The position numbers were made by a program, and so were the translations under genes. A stretch of DNA of 64,000 bases. Source: Devosia crocina (lineage in GTDB: Bacteria > Pseudomonadota > Alphaproteobacteria > Rhizobiales > Devosiaceae). Each line of letters starts with the position of its first letter. The stretch's first letter is position 1. This document shows, piece by piece, positions 37,402 through 44,985 of the stretch. The stretch lies in NCBI RefSeq assembly GCF_900116545.1, contig NZ_FPCK01000001.1, positions 1,426,001 to 1,490,000 on the forward strand, read 5' to 3'. The notes below the pieces were generated by a model. That model saw only the letters and a list, made by a program, of their open reading frames with translations, did not search any database and had not been told where the DNA came from.

Positions 37402-38160
37402 TCAGTTGAAAGCACCGTGAAGACGCAAGCGTGTCTCTATATCAGTTCTGTCCACTGCGCCTGACACCAATGCGGAAAGCTCCTGATCTCGCGCGTAGAC
37501 GCCATCTGCCGGTTGGTAGATGCGCCAGAAGCGACTTTCAGCCGTCTCGAACTCGACCGCGATCATGTCCGCCTCAGGCAGACGGAATGCACCTATCACC
37601 GTCAACTCTTCCCCTGAGAAAAGCAGTTGGGAGTCTATAACTTGCTCGCCTGAAATGTCCGGCAGGAGAAATTGAAGCTCAGATCCGCTCGCACGAGTCT
37701 CCACCCGCACGCCATCACCCTCGACGATCGAGACAGGGCCAGGCGCCGCGTTTGTCGGCTGATCTGCAGGAGCGGGCTGAGCACCCAGACGCGTGCCGGT
37801 GCTGGATTGGGGGGAGGGGGCTCGCGACAACTCAGTTGTGGGTTCGGCCGGCGCATCGACTTGGGGCCGGTCAGCCATCATATCACGCCCTGCAGTACCC
37901 TCATGGACGGGGCGCATCACACCCAATCCGATGGCAACGGCCAGAACGAGCGCGAAAGCGCCCGCTCCCGCAGGCACGAACCAACCACGTGATTGTCTCA
38001 ACCACCTGCCGACAGGTGAACCAGCCCTTCCGGACTGCTCAACGCGTTGCCGTATGAATGCTCCGCGACTCTGAGCGATTGTGGCTTTCATCACAACAGG
38101 ATCCGGTTCGGGGTCCACGAATTCGCTTAGACGATCGAACGGGTCGCGCTCCCTTGTCAT
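37402..38160 (-). CDS. Putative anti-sigma factor
   Basis: The 252-aa protein has a cytoplasmic N terminus (about 60 aa), one membrane helix (WFVPAGAGAFALVLAVAIGL) and a Pro/Ala-rich extracytoplasmic linker followed by a globular domain. Its ATG overlaps the sigma factor stop in ATGA, the usual sigma/anti-sigma arrangement. No HxxxCxxC zinc motif is present, so it is not of the ZAS type. The role rests on topology and coupling. Confidence 0.7.
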   Translation of the reverse strand: MTRERDPFDRLSEFVDPEPDPVVMKATIAQSRGAFIRQRVEQSGRAGSPVGRWLRQSRGWFVPAGAGAFALVLAVAIGLGVMRPVHEGTAGRDMMADRPQVDAPAEPTTELSRAPSPQSSTGTRLGAQPAPADQPTNAAPGPVSIVEGDGVRVETRASGSELQFLLPDISGEQVIDSQLLFSGEELTVIGAFRLPEADMIAVEFETAESRFWRIYQPADGVYARDQELSALVSGAVDRTDIETRLRLHGAFN

Positions 38161-38708
38161 AGCAAGTCCTTCAGCGACTTGCGCGCATTGTGGATGTGCC
38201 AGGAAACCGTGACTTCCTTGCACCCCATGATTGTCGCAGCTTCAGCCTGCGAAAGTTGTTCGCCGAAAACCAGAAGCACAGCATCGCGCTGCTTATCAGG
38301 CAATTGACGAACGATCCGCCAGATGTCGTCGACGCGAAGCTGGTCTTCCTGATCAGGGAATGCCTCGTCGCGCGCTACGGCAGATGCCGCCTCAATATGC
38401 TTGCCGTGTCGTTTGTGCGTGCGCTGCAGGTCACGCACCGCATTCAGCGTCACCGCATAAAGCCAGCTGGTGAACTTGGATCGGCCGTCGAAGCGGATCA
38501 GCGCATCTGCCAGCCGCATACACACCGATTGTGTGACGTCTTCGGCATCGCTCTTGTGGCCAAGCCACCGAAATGCGGTCTTGTAGATAAAGCGATAGTG
38601 CTCCGAGATCAGTTTCTCGAATGCTCTCGTATCGCCCGCCTTGACCTCCTTGATGAGATATTCGGTCGTGTCGGACGGTTCGGATATCTCCCCGTCAACA
38701 AGTCGCAC
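38157..38708 (-). CDS. ECF-type RNA polymerase sigma factor
   Basis: The product of about 183 aa has sigma region 2 (YKTAFRWLGHKSDAEDVTQSV, then FTSWLYAVTLNAVRD) and region 4 with a helix-turn-helix (LSQAEAATIMGCKEVTVSWHI). GTG 38708 was chosen because GGGGGAG lies upstream and the length fits the ECF family. The long in-frame extension to 38927 is Cys- and Trp-rich and unlike any sigma factor. It is coupled to the putative anti-sigma factor gene. Confidence 0.82.
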   Translation of the reverse strand: MRLVDGEISEPSDTTEYLIKEVKAGDTRAFEKLISEHYRFIYKTAFRWLGHKSDAEDVTQSVCMRLADALIRFDGRSKFTSWLYAVTLNAVRDLQRTHKRHGKHIEAASAVARDEAFPDQEDQLRVDDIWRIVRQLPDKQRDAVLLVFGEQLSQAEAATIMGCKEVTVSWHIHNARKSLKDLL

Positions 38709-38923
38709 CCTGTCGGAATCTCCCCCATTGCCCTCAGCAGTAATGCTAGAGAAGCAGAATGGTTGTGGCGAAATTGAGATTTTCCTGAGCGGGTGGAAAC
38801 ATTTGCGAAGACCAGCGCCGGAGACGCTGTCACGACAATCCTCCCAGGATTTCCCTGCCCACATCTTTCTGTTGTTATCGCTGTATGTCGAGCCAAACCG
38901 TAGGACTCCGAAAGCAGGTCTCG

Positions 38924-39448
38924 TCACCGATTCTCCAGCCCGTTGGCTTCGCGCTCTTGCGGGATCGTTTCCCGATTGGTTTCAACGTCTGCAATGAGCC
39001 GCTCGAGGCCCGATCGCACATTCGCCAGGGCTTCGGCATTTTCCGACTTCGACGTGACATTGTTGGGGGTCTGCGCGTCCCATTCGAGCGCCCAGGCCAT
39101 GGCTGCAAGCCATTCGTCGACATCGCCCGCGATATATTCGTTGACCGGACGTCCAACTTGCTCGCTGAGAGCGCTGAAGAGAATCTGATCGTCGCGCGCT
39201 TCGTCGCCACCCGCCGTGATTGAAAAGCGATATCTGAGCTGACCTGCATACATCCAGTTCGCTGCCTCTTGCCCCTTACCTTCATAAAGAAGGCGCGAAG
39301 CCAGCAAGTAGAGCGCGGCGGGGTGAAGATCCCGGGCCTGCGCCGCGATTTGAGCATTGCTCATATCGGCGACGTCAGTCGCGTCCTGAGCCAGGGACGG
39401 TGACAACAACGCCGTTGCGCAGAAAAGGGACAGCAGCAGTCGCTTCAT
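38924..39448 (-). CDS. Small secreted protein of unknown function
   Basis: The 174-aa protein starts with a clear signal peptide (MKRLLLSLFCATALLSPSLA). The mature part contains LLASRLLYEGKGQEAANWMYAGQLRYRF, a helical repeat-like stretch, but no recognised domain. GAGAGGATC precedes the ATG. It lies upstream of the ECF sigma gene on the same strand. Confidence 0.65.
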   Translation of the reverse strand: MKRLLLSLFCATALLSPSLAQDATDVADMSNAQIAAQARDLHPAALYLLASRLLYEGKGQEAANWMYAGQLRYRFSITAGGDEARDDQILFSALSEQVGRPVNEYIAGDVDEWLAAMAWALEWDAQTPNNVTSKSENAEALANVRSGLERLIADVETNRETIPQEREANGLENR

Positions 39449-39595
39449 GGCCGTGATCCTCTCAAACTATTTCCATACGACGCGCGGGGATCGGAATACC
39501 TTGGTGCCGGTGTGAAAAAGACCGCATCGCCAAGTTCGAACCAAGGTTCCGGATGCGCCTGTCGTCCAATGAGGGAAAACTAAAAGGAGACCTCC

Positions 39596-40702
39596 ATGCG
39601 CCGTAGCGTTCTAGCCGCCAGTCTGTTGCTCACCACGTCAGCCTCAACACTCGCCGGAAACCTCGACGCATTGCGCGACAGCCTCGACCATTTGCCCGCA
39701 ACCATCTTCGTACAAGAGCATGGCGATCTCGCCTATTTCGTGGATGTGCAGGCGCTCACGGCGCTGGCCCAAAGCAATGACGGTCAAATGCCGGGAACGC
39801 GCCTCATGCTGGGTGCGGACATGAATGGCCTCGAAACCCTGCTTCGCTCCGAGCGATCTGATTGGGAGGCCAAGTCTGGCACAAGCCTCGACCAACTGCG
39901 CTATTTCACCAGTTATGGCCGCCCGCCAAATGGGGTAAGTCTTTGGGGCCTGAGCGATGAAGCAGCAGCCTCCGACTTAATTGCCTCACTCGAGACGCAG
40001 GGCTTCGAGCCATTTGGCGAAACAGGCGTTGTCGGGAACGGCGAACCCATGGCCGCTGCCTTAGACATGCGTGACCCGACCGACCCTTGGCGGACCAGGA
40101 TCGGCGCAGCGCAATTCGCAGCGCTGAAAGGCAGCACTGTCGTGCAGACCGGCACACCACAATCGGCGATGCTGGTGGCTGTCGATCAGCCTGCTATCGG
40201 CCAAAACGAGATCGTCCAGATGGCCGTTGCCGGGCTTGGTGAAGCGGTCGGCGAGGGTTCGATCATGCAGGCCGTCGTCATCTCTCCGTTCTTCGGCATG
40301 GCGGGCCTCGACCCCGCAGCCTTCATCTCGCCTTCGGCAAGCGTCGAAGAGATCCGCGAGCAAGCCGAGCAGCAGATGGCGGCGCTCTCAGAGGGCATTC
40401 CGCCTTACCTCGGCGGCATAATTGCCGATGTGCAGCATGATAGCCCCGGCGCGACCATTGCGCTGGCTTATCCTGATTGCGCCATGGCTGAGCAGGCCGC
40501 CGAAGCGGTCGCGCAGCGTTGGGAAGAAACGAGCGGGGGCGATATCACGACGGGCACGGTGGAAGGAGAAAGTGGCCTCTGTGCTGCAACGATCAACGCC
40601 CTTACGAGCGCCGACGCCCCGGAGCACAATCCCAGTTATCGCAGCCTGATCGAGCCGTTCGTCCGCGGCGAACCCGGACCGCTGCAGATTGGGGAAAGCT
40701 GA
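39596..40702 (+). CDS. Secreted protein of unknown function, 368 aa
   Basis: A signal peptide (residues 1-21, ending TLAGN) and a strong AAAGGAGACC ribosome-binding site make expression convincing. The mature protein is acidic, has two cysteines likely to form a disulfide in the C-terminal half (PDCAMAE and GLCAATI), and has no recognised domain. It faces away from the sigma gene cluster and could be one of its targets. Confidence 0.68.
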   Translation: MRRSVLAASLLLTTSASTLAGNLDALRDSLDHLPATIFVQEHGDLAYFVDVQALTALAQSNDGQMPGTRLMLGADMNGLETLLRSERSDWEAKSGTSLDQLRYFTSYGRPPNGVSLWGLSDEAAASDLIASLETQGFEPFGETGVVGNGEPMAAALDMRDPTDPWRTRIGAAQFAALKGSTVVQTGTPQSAMLVAVDQPAIGQNEIVQMAVAGLGEAVGEGSIMQAVVISPFFGMAGLDPAAFISPSASVEEIREQAEQQMAALSEGIPPYLGGIIADVQHDSPGATIALAYPDCAMAEQAAEAVAQRWEETSGGDITTGTVEGESGLCAATINALTSADAPEHNPSYRSLIEPFVRGEPGPLQIGES

Positions 40703-40714
40703 AGCACCTCGCAG

Positions 40715-40740
40715 TGGGTCGAGGCATTTGCCTCGACCCA
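40715..40740. terminator. Bidirectional hairpin terminator
   Basis: TGGGTCGAGGC and GCCTCGACCCA form a perfect 11-bp stem around ATTT between two convergent genes. No long T tract follows. Confidence 0.7.
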
Positions 40741-40745
40741 TGCGC

Positions 40746-41240
40746 TCACGGCGCAGCGTATGAGAGATTGCAGATACCGAGATCGGCTGAACTGGTGAAG
40801 CTGATCGTGTTCTCGGTGTCTTCCCAATTGAAGATCTCGGTCGAGCCAAAGCCGGTTGTCTCAACTGCCCCATGGCGCTCCGTCAGTGCCTCGCCGAGTG
40901 TCGCGCACGCGTCGATCTGCGCCGGAGAAAACACGACAAATCTCAGCGCCTCGTTTGCATCGAACAGCAACGCTGCCTCTCCTGCGATGCCGGCAATCTC
41001 GTGCTCGGCCTTCACCAGAGGCGCGAAACTCCGCCCATCATAGACGAAGGCCTCGGACGAAGCCGGACTGTGCTCTCTTGCCCCATCGACGGCAGCGAGC
41101 ACTTCGGAAGGAGACATGTCCCACTCCGTGCCTTCCCAACTGGCAAGAGCAGGGGGCACCAACAGGGCGAGGGGGACAAAGGCAACGAAGGACAGCTTTG
41201 ATGTTCTGGTCATAAACTGCATCATTATCAATCCGATCAC
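40746..41240 (-). CDS. Small secreted protein of unknown function
   Basis: The product of up to 164 aa has a signal peptide (SKLSFVAFVPLALLVPPALA) and two cysteines in the mature part. The GTG at 41240 overlaps the stop of the preceding gene in GTGA; ATGs at 41225, 41222 and 41213 are alternatives. No domain is recognised. WEGTEWDMSPSEVLAAV near the mature N terminus looks like a conserved surface segment. Confidence 0.6.
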   Translation of the reverse strand: MIGLIMMQFMTRTSKLSFVAFVPLALLVPPALASWEGTEWDMSPSEVLAAVDGAREHSPASSEAFVYDGRSFAPLVKAEHEIAGIAGEAALLFDANEALRFVVFSPAQIDACATLGEALTERHGAVETTGFGSTEIFNWEDTENTISFTSSADLGICNLSYAAP

Positions 41241-41824
41241 TGGATATCCGGAAGCGCGGTCTGGGTCAGATCAAGGATGCGCTGGGACTTGAACTCACCC
41301 AAGCCACGCAAGAACGCCTCAGAAGCTTCGTCGCCGTAAGCGCGCTCACTAATCGCGAAAATCGCGGTGCCGCGGGTGCCGTCCAATTTATCCTCGATGT
41401 AGCGATATGCGTTCCATTCGAGGATAAACTCGCCGTTCTCGTCCTTAGTGGATAGAAGAAAGTCGAGTACATATTCTCCAGTGCTGTCATTCTGCAGGAC
41501 GGCGAAATTGGCGACCGGATCCGTAGCCTTGCGCGCTTCGATCATCTGGACCTGAGCGGCAACCACATCCCGCAGGGCCATGTCGGTGCCTAGAAACTCC
41601 ACCAGGACCATGCTCTCGTACTGTTCGGCAGACGCGCCGGCCGGCAGATATTCCTGCTTAAAGTAATCCTCGTTCGGGTTGGATGACCAGGCTAGCGCAT
41701 AATCTGTGCCGGCAACGGTGATGGGACCCGGAACACCGAGATAATCGGTCGGGGCTTGTGCTTGTACGGAGACCGTGGCGCTCAACCCAAAGACGGTTGC
41801 AGCAGCTATCATGTAACGAAACAT
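41237..41824 (-). CDS. Small secreted protein of unknown function, 195 aa
   Basis: ATG 41824 follows GAGGATAA and starts a typical signal peptide (MFRYMIAAATVFGLSATVSVQA). The mature part has no recognised domain. An in-frame upstream extension to 42067 runs through non-coding sequence and is rejected. It is coupled to the gene at 40746-41240. Both are the last chromosomal genes before the Tn7-like element. Confidence 0.65.
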   Translation of the reverse strand: MFRYMIAAATVFGLSATVSVQAQAPTDYLGVPGPITVAGTDYALAWSSNPNEDYFKQEYLPAGASAEQYESMVLVEFLGTDMALRDVVAAQVQMIEARKATDPVANFAVLQNDSTGEYVLDFLLSTKDENGEFILEWNAYRYIEDKLDGTRGTAIFAISERAYGDEASEAFLRGLGEFKSQRILDLTQTALPDIQ

Positions 41825-42140
41825 CGCAGTTATCCTCGCGCATAGATTGCAGTCTATGATCGCAGATGAGACGTACGGAAACGGGCAGACCTTGGTCTGA
41901 GATGCAGCAGCAGATATGCTGCACAGATGCGAGAGGTGCTGCGCCATGTGCCATCCGTCAGCATATGATACGTTCGACCCGAGGCAGCACTGATCCTCGG
42001 ACATTGCTGCGGAATCCCGGTCGCACACGATTCCACGAACGACGACGAGCTGAAATAAAGAAGCCACTCACGCACAAGTTCCATAATATATATTATGCGA
42101 ACGACGCTTCTATGGCGCGCTTGGCTGAGATTGTGACTCC
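41825..42140. other. Intergenic flank before the Tn7-like element
   Basis: No gene is supported here. It contains CATAGA-N6-TCTATG (41841-41858), probably part of the promoter of the gene at 41824, and a perfect 16-bp AT palindrome at 42082-42097. The sequence would be the chromosomal flank of the inserted element. Confidence 0.4.
42082..42097. repeat. Perfect 16-bp AT-rich palindrome
   Basis: CATAATATATATTATG is its own reverse complement. It lies 44 bp outside the candidate transposon terminus. It could be an operator or an easily melted site. Confidence 0.45.
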
Positions 42141-42318
42141 TGTCGCCTACCCCAAAATCATACAACCTATCCCTGAATTTTACACCGCAGCGCTCGGTCC
42201 CGACCTCAAATGCTTACAACCAGTGAGCCTTGTCATCTCAATTGGTTACAACGGCCGATAGCGGTCCGATCTCAAATCCCTACAACATTGACCGCTGCGC
42301 ATCACAAAAGGTTACAAC
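42141..42318 (+). repeat. Candidate Tn7-like end with five TnsB-site-like direct repeats
   Basis: Five copies of a CTCAAATGGTTACAAC-like motif are present, with the invariant ACAAC-type 3' part as TACAAC at 42161, 42215, 42247, 42281 and 42313. The last four are spaced 32, 34 and 32 bp, close to three helical turns each. The first copy directly follows TGTCGCC (42141), a TGT terminus as expected for Tn7-type ends. All copies have the same orientation, as in TnsB-binding arrays. The terminus assignment is inference, and no matching opposite end was found in the window. Confidence 0.65.
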
Positions 42319-42381
42319 GGGTCGAACGTCGCAATGCGGAACGAGCTGGTTACGCTACGACCGTCAGTGTTGGAGATGACC

Positions 42382-42573
42382 CTACCGGCTCTTGGGTGCC
42401 TGGGTTGCCTGATGCTCTTTGAGAAGCTTCTCGACGATCAGGTAGGCATGAGTGTTCGCTCCGAGCGCTTCGACCTTTAGCGCTTGGATGACGGCGGGAT
42501 CAATGTAGAGCAGCAAGGGCTTGCGGCCGTCGGGACGTGCCTTCGCCACACTCGCTTCGGACTTCGACTGCAT
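42382..42573 (-). CDS. Small ribbon-helix-helix-like protein
   Basis: The 63-aa product, rich in basic residues at its start, contains GRKPLLLYIDPAVIQALKVEAL and HAYLIVEKLLKEH, the strand-helix-helix outline of RHH regulators. It is divergent from the gene at 42784, and the space between holds a perfect palindrome beside a good promoter, fitting an autoregulator. It lies just inside the transposon end. No toxin partner is obvious. Confidence 0.5.
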   Translation of the reverse strand: MQSKSEASVAKARPDGRKPLLLYIDPAVIQALKVEALGANTHAYLIVEKLLKEHQATQAPKSR

Positions 42574-42673
42574 ATCACTTCATAGCACGCCCGCCTCTTA
42601 TCGCAAGGCGCAGTCAAGGCGGTGCCGCCGTTTGTCATCGCCACATGGGTACATTTAAGTCCGAGGGATGCCA

Positions 42674-42720
42674 AGATATCTAGATATCTGTTGACTGACT
42701 TGCGTGTCGGGTACTTATAT
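42674..42720 (+). promoter_or_regulatory. Promoter with adjoining 16-bp palindromic operator
   Basis: AGATATCTAGATATCT (42674-42689) is a perfect palindrome. Directly after it come TTGACT (42691-42696), an 18-bp spacer and TTATAT (42715-42720), a strong sigma-70-type promoter reading toward the gene at 42784. The divergent RHH-like protein is a likely ligand. Confidence 0.55.
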
Positions 42721-42783
42721 TGGGCCAAGGCCTATGCAGCAGGCCTTCGATCTTTGCGCTTTCGTAATTTTCGAGGTTTGCTG

Positions 42784-43422
42784 ATGTACATTGCTTCCGC
42801 CAATCCACCAGATTTGTCGAAATTCCCTGGCTTCGTTTGCTTCAAGAGTAGCGAGCCAATCCATTACCCGCGCCGATGGCAGAGGGATGCGTTGATCCAA
42901 GCGGCTTTGGACCCGACGGTCACGGCCGTCGGCCCCCTTGATCCGACAATCTGGATGATGCCAGACATCGAGTTCGCGTTCAGGGTCACCATCGCGACCG
43001 CGACTTTCTCTTTAGTGATAACCGAGCTGAACGGCAGATTGCCGGTAGACCGGTTCGGACATGCGGTCCTCAAGGTCAGGCGCTCGCAACTGACTACTGA
43101 ACCCCTGCACTCTACCGCGAGAGCTATCTGGGCGCACAAGCGCACAGTCGTTGATCCGTTGGTCAAATACCTCGCCGTCGAGGCTGCCGGCTCTAAGGTT
43201 GAAGGGATCGCGATGCAATCTCTTCTCCAAGCCTTCCAATCCCATCGCGCCGTCGATCCATTCGAGCCACTGCTGGCAATGCTGGCACAAGGAGTACTAG
43301 TCGGCGACCTGAGCTCTGGATTTCACGGACATACGATGTTCAGGCCAGGACCGTCGTATGAGCCCCGCCGCGAATCGATCCCGTCGGTCAGACTGACCAA
43401 TATTCTGACGGAAAAGCCATAA
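42784..43422 (+). CDS. Unknown protein next to tns genes, possibly nuclease-fold derived
   Basis: The 212-aa product contains HYPRRWQRDALIQAALDP, PDIEF and LVITEL. The order of a charged helix, a PD motif and a strand ending in a charged residue recalls the TnsA/PD-(D/E)xK fold, but the ExK lysine is absent, so any relation is tentative. ATG 42784 is favoured by a promoter 64 bp upstream. The in-frame extension back to 42622 covers the operator and promoter. It precedes tnsA on the same strand. Confidence 0.55.
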   Translation: MYIASANPPDLSKFPGFVCFKSSEPIHYPRRWQRDALIQAALDPTVTAVGPLDPTIWMMPDIEFAFRVTIATATFSLVITELNGRLPVDRFGHAVLKVRRSQLTTEPLHSTARAIWAHKRTVVDPLVKYLAVEAAGSKVEGIAMQSLLQAFQSHRAVDPFEPLLAMLAQGVLVGDLSSGFHGHTMFRPGPSYEPRRESIPSVRLTNILTEKP

Positions 43423-43444
43423 TCTAGAATGCTGGTTATTGCGC

Positions 43445-43594
43445 ATGAGCGAAAATCAGCAGTCGGATTACGCTCTGAGTCTGCCCAACTGGATCGTCAA
43501 ATCCGTGGGTGCCGGATTCGAAAAAGGCGTGCGTCTTCCGGAGCTTAGCTACCTGCCAATGGGCTTTGAATTCAAGCGCCAACTCGCTAAGTGA
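43445..43594 (+). CDS. Small unknown ORF, 49 aa
   Basis: ATG 43445 opens a 49-aa frame (start MSENQQSDYALSLPNWI, end FEFKRQLAK) 22 bp after the previous gene. The composition looks protein-like. The ribosome-binding site is weak and no family is recognised. Confidence 0.35.
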   Translation: MSENQQSDYALSLPNWIVKSVGAGFEKGVRLPELSYLPMGFEFKRQLAK

Positions 43595-43897
43595 CTCTAC
43601 CGAAAGGCGTTTTTCCTCGGCTGCGGTTGCAATAAGTCAAGCGGTTAAGTCGGTATTCGCTTTTCCTTTGCGAAAAACCATCGGACAATTCCTTCACGAA
43701 CTACGAAGGATTCGAGCCGAGCCGAAAAAAGAAAAAGGCACCCCCTCTCTTACATGGGATGCCTTCTCCAACGATTACCGACGGGACGTAAGGTTAGCCG
43801 CCAAGTCCAGTCGGTGTCTCAATCGCCCGTAGAGGCTGCACGTACCGTCGGCAATTGTCAACGATCGCGCACGCTTCTTGGGCAGGAACGACGAGTC
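43595..43897. other. Intergenic region before tnsA
   Basis: About 300 bp without a convincing gene. It contains TTCGC-N9-GCGAA (about 43658-43676) and A-rich tracts near 43725-43740, and probably carries the tns operon promoter. Confidence 0.35.
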
Positions 43898-44749
43898 ATG
43901 CCCAAAGAGAAGAATTCCAGACGATACCTCCCTGCCCCGCAATCTCCATATGTCACCGTAGACGACGTCACCGGCATTGTCGTCCGTGGACCGTTGGGAA
44001 TGAATGGTATCGGAGACGACCGGGACCCGTTCGCGCACCAGATCAAACCCCGACAGAAGGGCAAGCACAAGACGCTCCGCGGCTCCGAGGCGCGGGTCGT
44101 CAGAACGCGCGGAGCATCCCTCTATTCGGGAGTGCAGCCCATACAGGCGCTGGGGTTTGAGGGGAAAGCTCATGAATCAGGTGTCGAGGGCGATTTCTGG
44201 CTCGTTGCCGATTACCTCTGGCCTGACATGACCGATGCCAGGGCGCAGCCCGGAAAAGTCGAGTGGTTCGATGCCGCCGGGAAGCACACGTGGTACCCGG
44301 ATGCATGGATAAGGCGCCCTGGACATATCGACCTGCTCGTGGAGTGCAAGCTCGTATCCGACGCGCGACCTGAGGATCCTGTGGAGGCCCTGGCGATGAG
44401 AAAGCGGCTCGAGGGCATGCGCCTTTCGAGCGAAATCGTGGGGATGCGCTTTGGCCTCTATACCGAGCTGGAAATTCGCTCGGAGCCGCGATTCCACAAC
44501 GCGAAAGCCATGCGTCGGGCGTTGACCGCCCACATCGGGGAGGACGTGATCAACGATGCCGCATCACTCTTGAAGGAACTGCCCGAGGCCATGAGCGTCC
44601 TAGAGTTCTCGTACCATCTTGGACCGCACGCGGCACTGGCATTGAACGTCGTCTGCATTCTGGAGCGGCTCGGCGCGATCGCCATGGATCGGCGCTCGTT
44701 CTTCCTGCCCGAGACGATGTTCCGCAACCTCTGGCCGGAGCGCGACTGA
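43898..44749 (+). CDS. tnsA: TnsA-like endonuclease of Tn7-like transposon
   Basis: The 283-aa protein carries the TnsA restriction-endonuclease-like core: Glu98 in GVEGDF, Pro-Asp 134-135 in YPDAW and Glu-Cys-Lys 149-151 in LLVECK, matching the E...D...ExK active site. TnsA cuts the 5' ends of the transposon so that it moves by cut-and-paste. A C-terminal helical part follows. ATG 43898 (MPKEKNSRR) was chosen over an upstream in-frame start in non-coding sequence. The stop overlaps the next ATG in TGATG, heading a coupled operon. Confidence 0.85.
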   Translation: MPKEKNSRRYLPAPQSPYVTVDDVTGIVVRGPLGMNGIGDDRDPFAHQIKPRQKGKHKTLRGSEARVVRTRGASLYSGVQPIQALGFEGKAHESGVEGDFWLVADYLWPDMTDARAQPGKVEWFDAAGKHTWYPDAWIRRPGHIDLLVECKLVSDARPEDPVEALAMRKRLEGMRLSSEIVGMRFGLYTELEIRSEPRFHNAKAMRRALTAHIGEDVINDAASLLKELPEAMSVLEFSYHLGPHAALALNVVCILERLGAIAMDRRSFFLPETMFRNLWPERD

Positions 44750-44985
44750 TGGGCAGGATGCTTACCTCCAAGGACTTTGTGAAGGGCAAAGTCTTCCGGA
44801 TCAAGGGACGGCGCTGCGAGATCGTTCATGCCGACCCCTTCGCCATGAAATGGGACTTCCGTCAGGTAGGATCGACGGACGACCTAATCACCCTTACGCG
44901 GCAGCAGATCACGAACATCAGTATCGCGCGGAAATCGTTACGGATCACGAATGGGAGGCTCTCGCTCCGTCCATCAAAGAGCTGA
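44749..44985 (+). CDS. Small ORF carrying the apparent TnsB N-terminal segment
   Basis: The 78-aa frame begins in TGATG with the tnsA stop and ends in TGATG with an ATG in the tnsB frame. Residues 4-60 (LTSKDFVKGKVFRIKGRRCEIV, then TDDLITLTRQQITNISIA) look like the N-terminal beta-rich segment seen at the start of TnsB/TniA transposases. The last 18 residues look out of frame. Around 44925-44935 the tnsB frame would continue as EIVTDHEWEALAPS if a CG dinucleotide in GCGCGG were absent. It may be a truncated TnsB N terminus, or a separate small protein. Confidence 0.55.
   Translation: MGRMLTSKDFVKGKVFRIKGRRCEIVHADPFAMKWDFRQVGSTDDLITLTRQQITNISIARKSLRITNGRLSLRPSKS

Noticed and set aside
41866..42261. 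131-aa plus-strand frame crossing the proposed transposon end
   Set aside because: There is no ribosome-binding site or family likeness, and it crosses the palindrome and the repeat array.
44915..44950. Programmed -1 frameshift joining the 78-aa ORF to tnsB
   Set aside because: No canonical slippery heptamer or following stem-loop is visible. A CG-dinucleotide insertion or re-initiation at TGATG is simpler.
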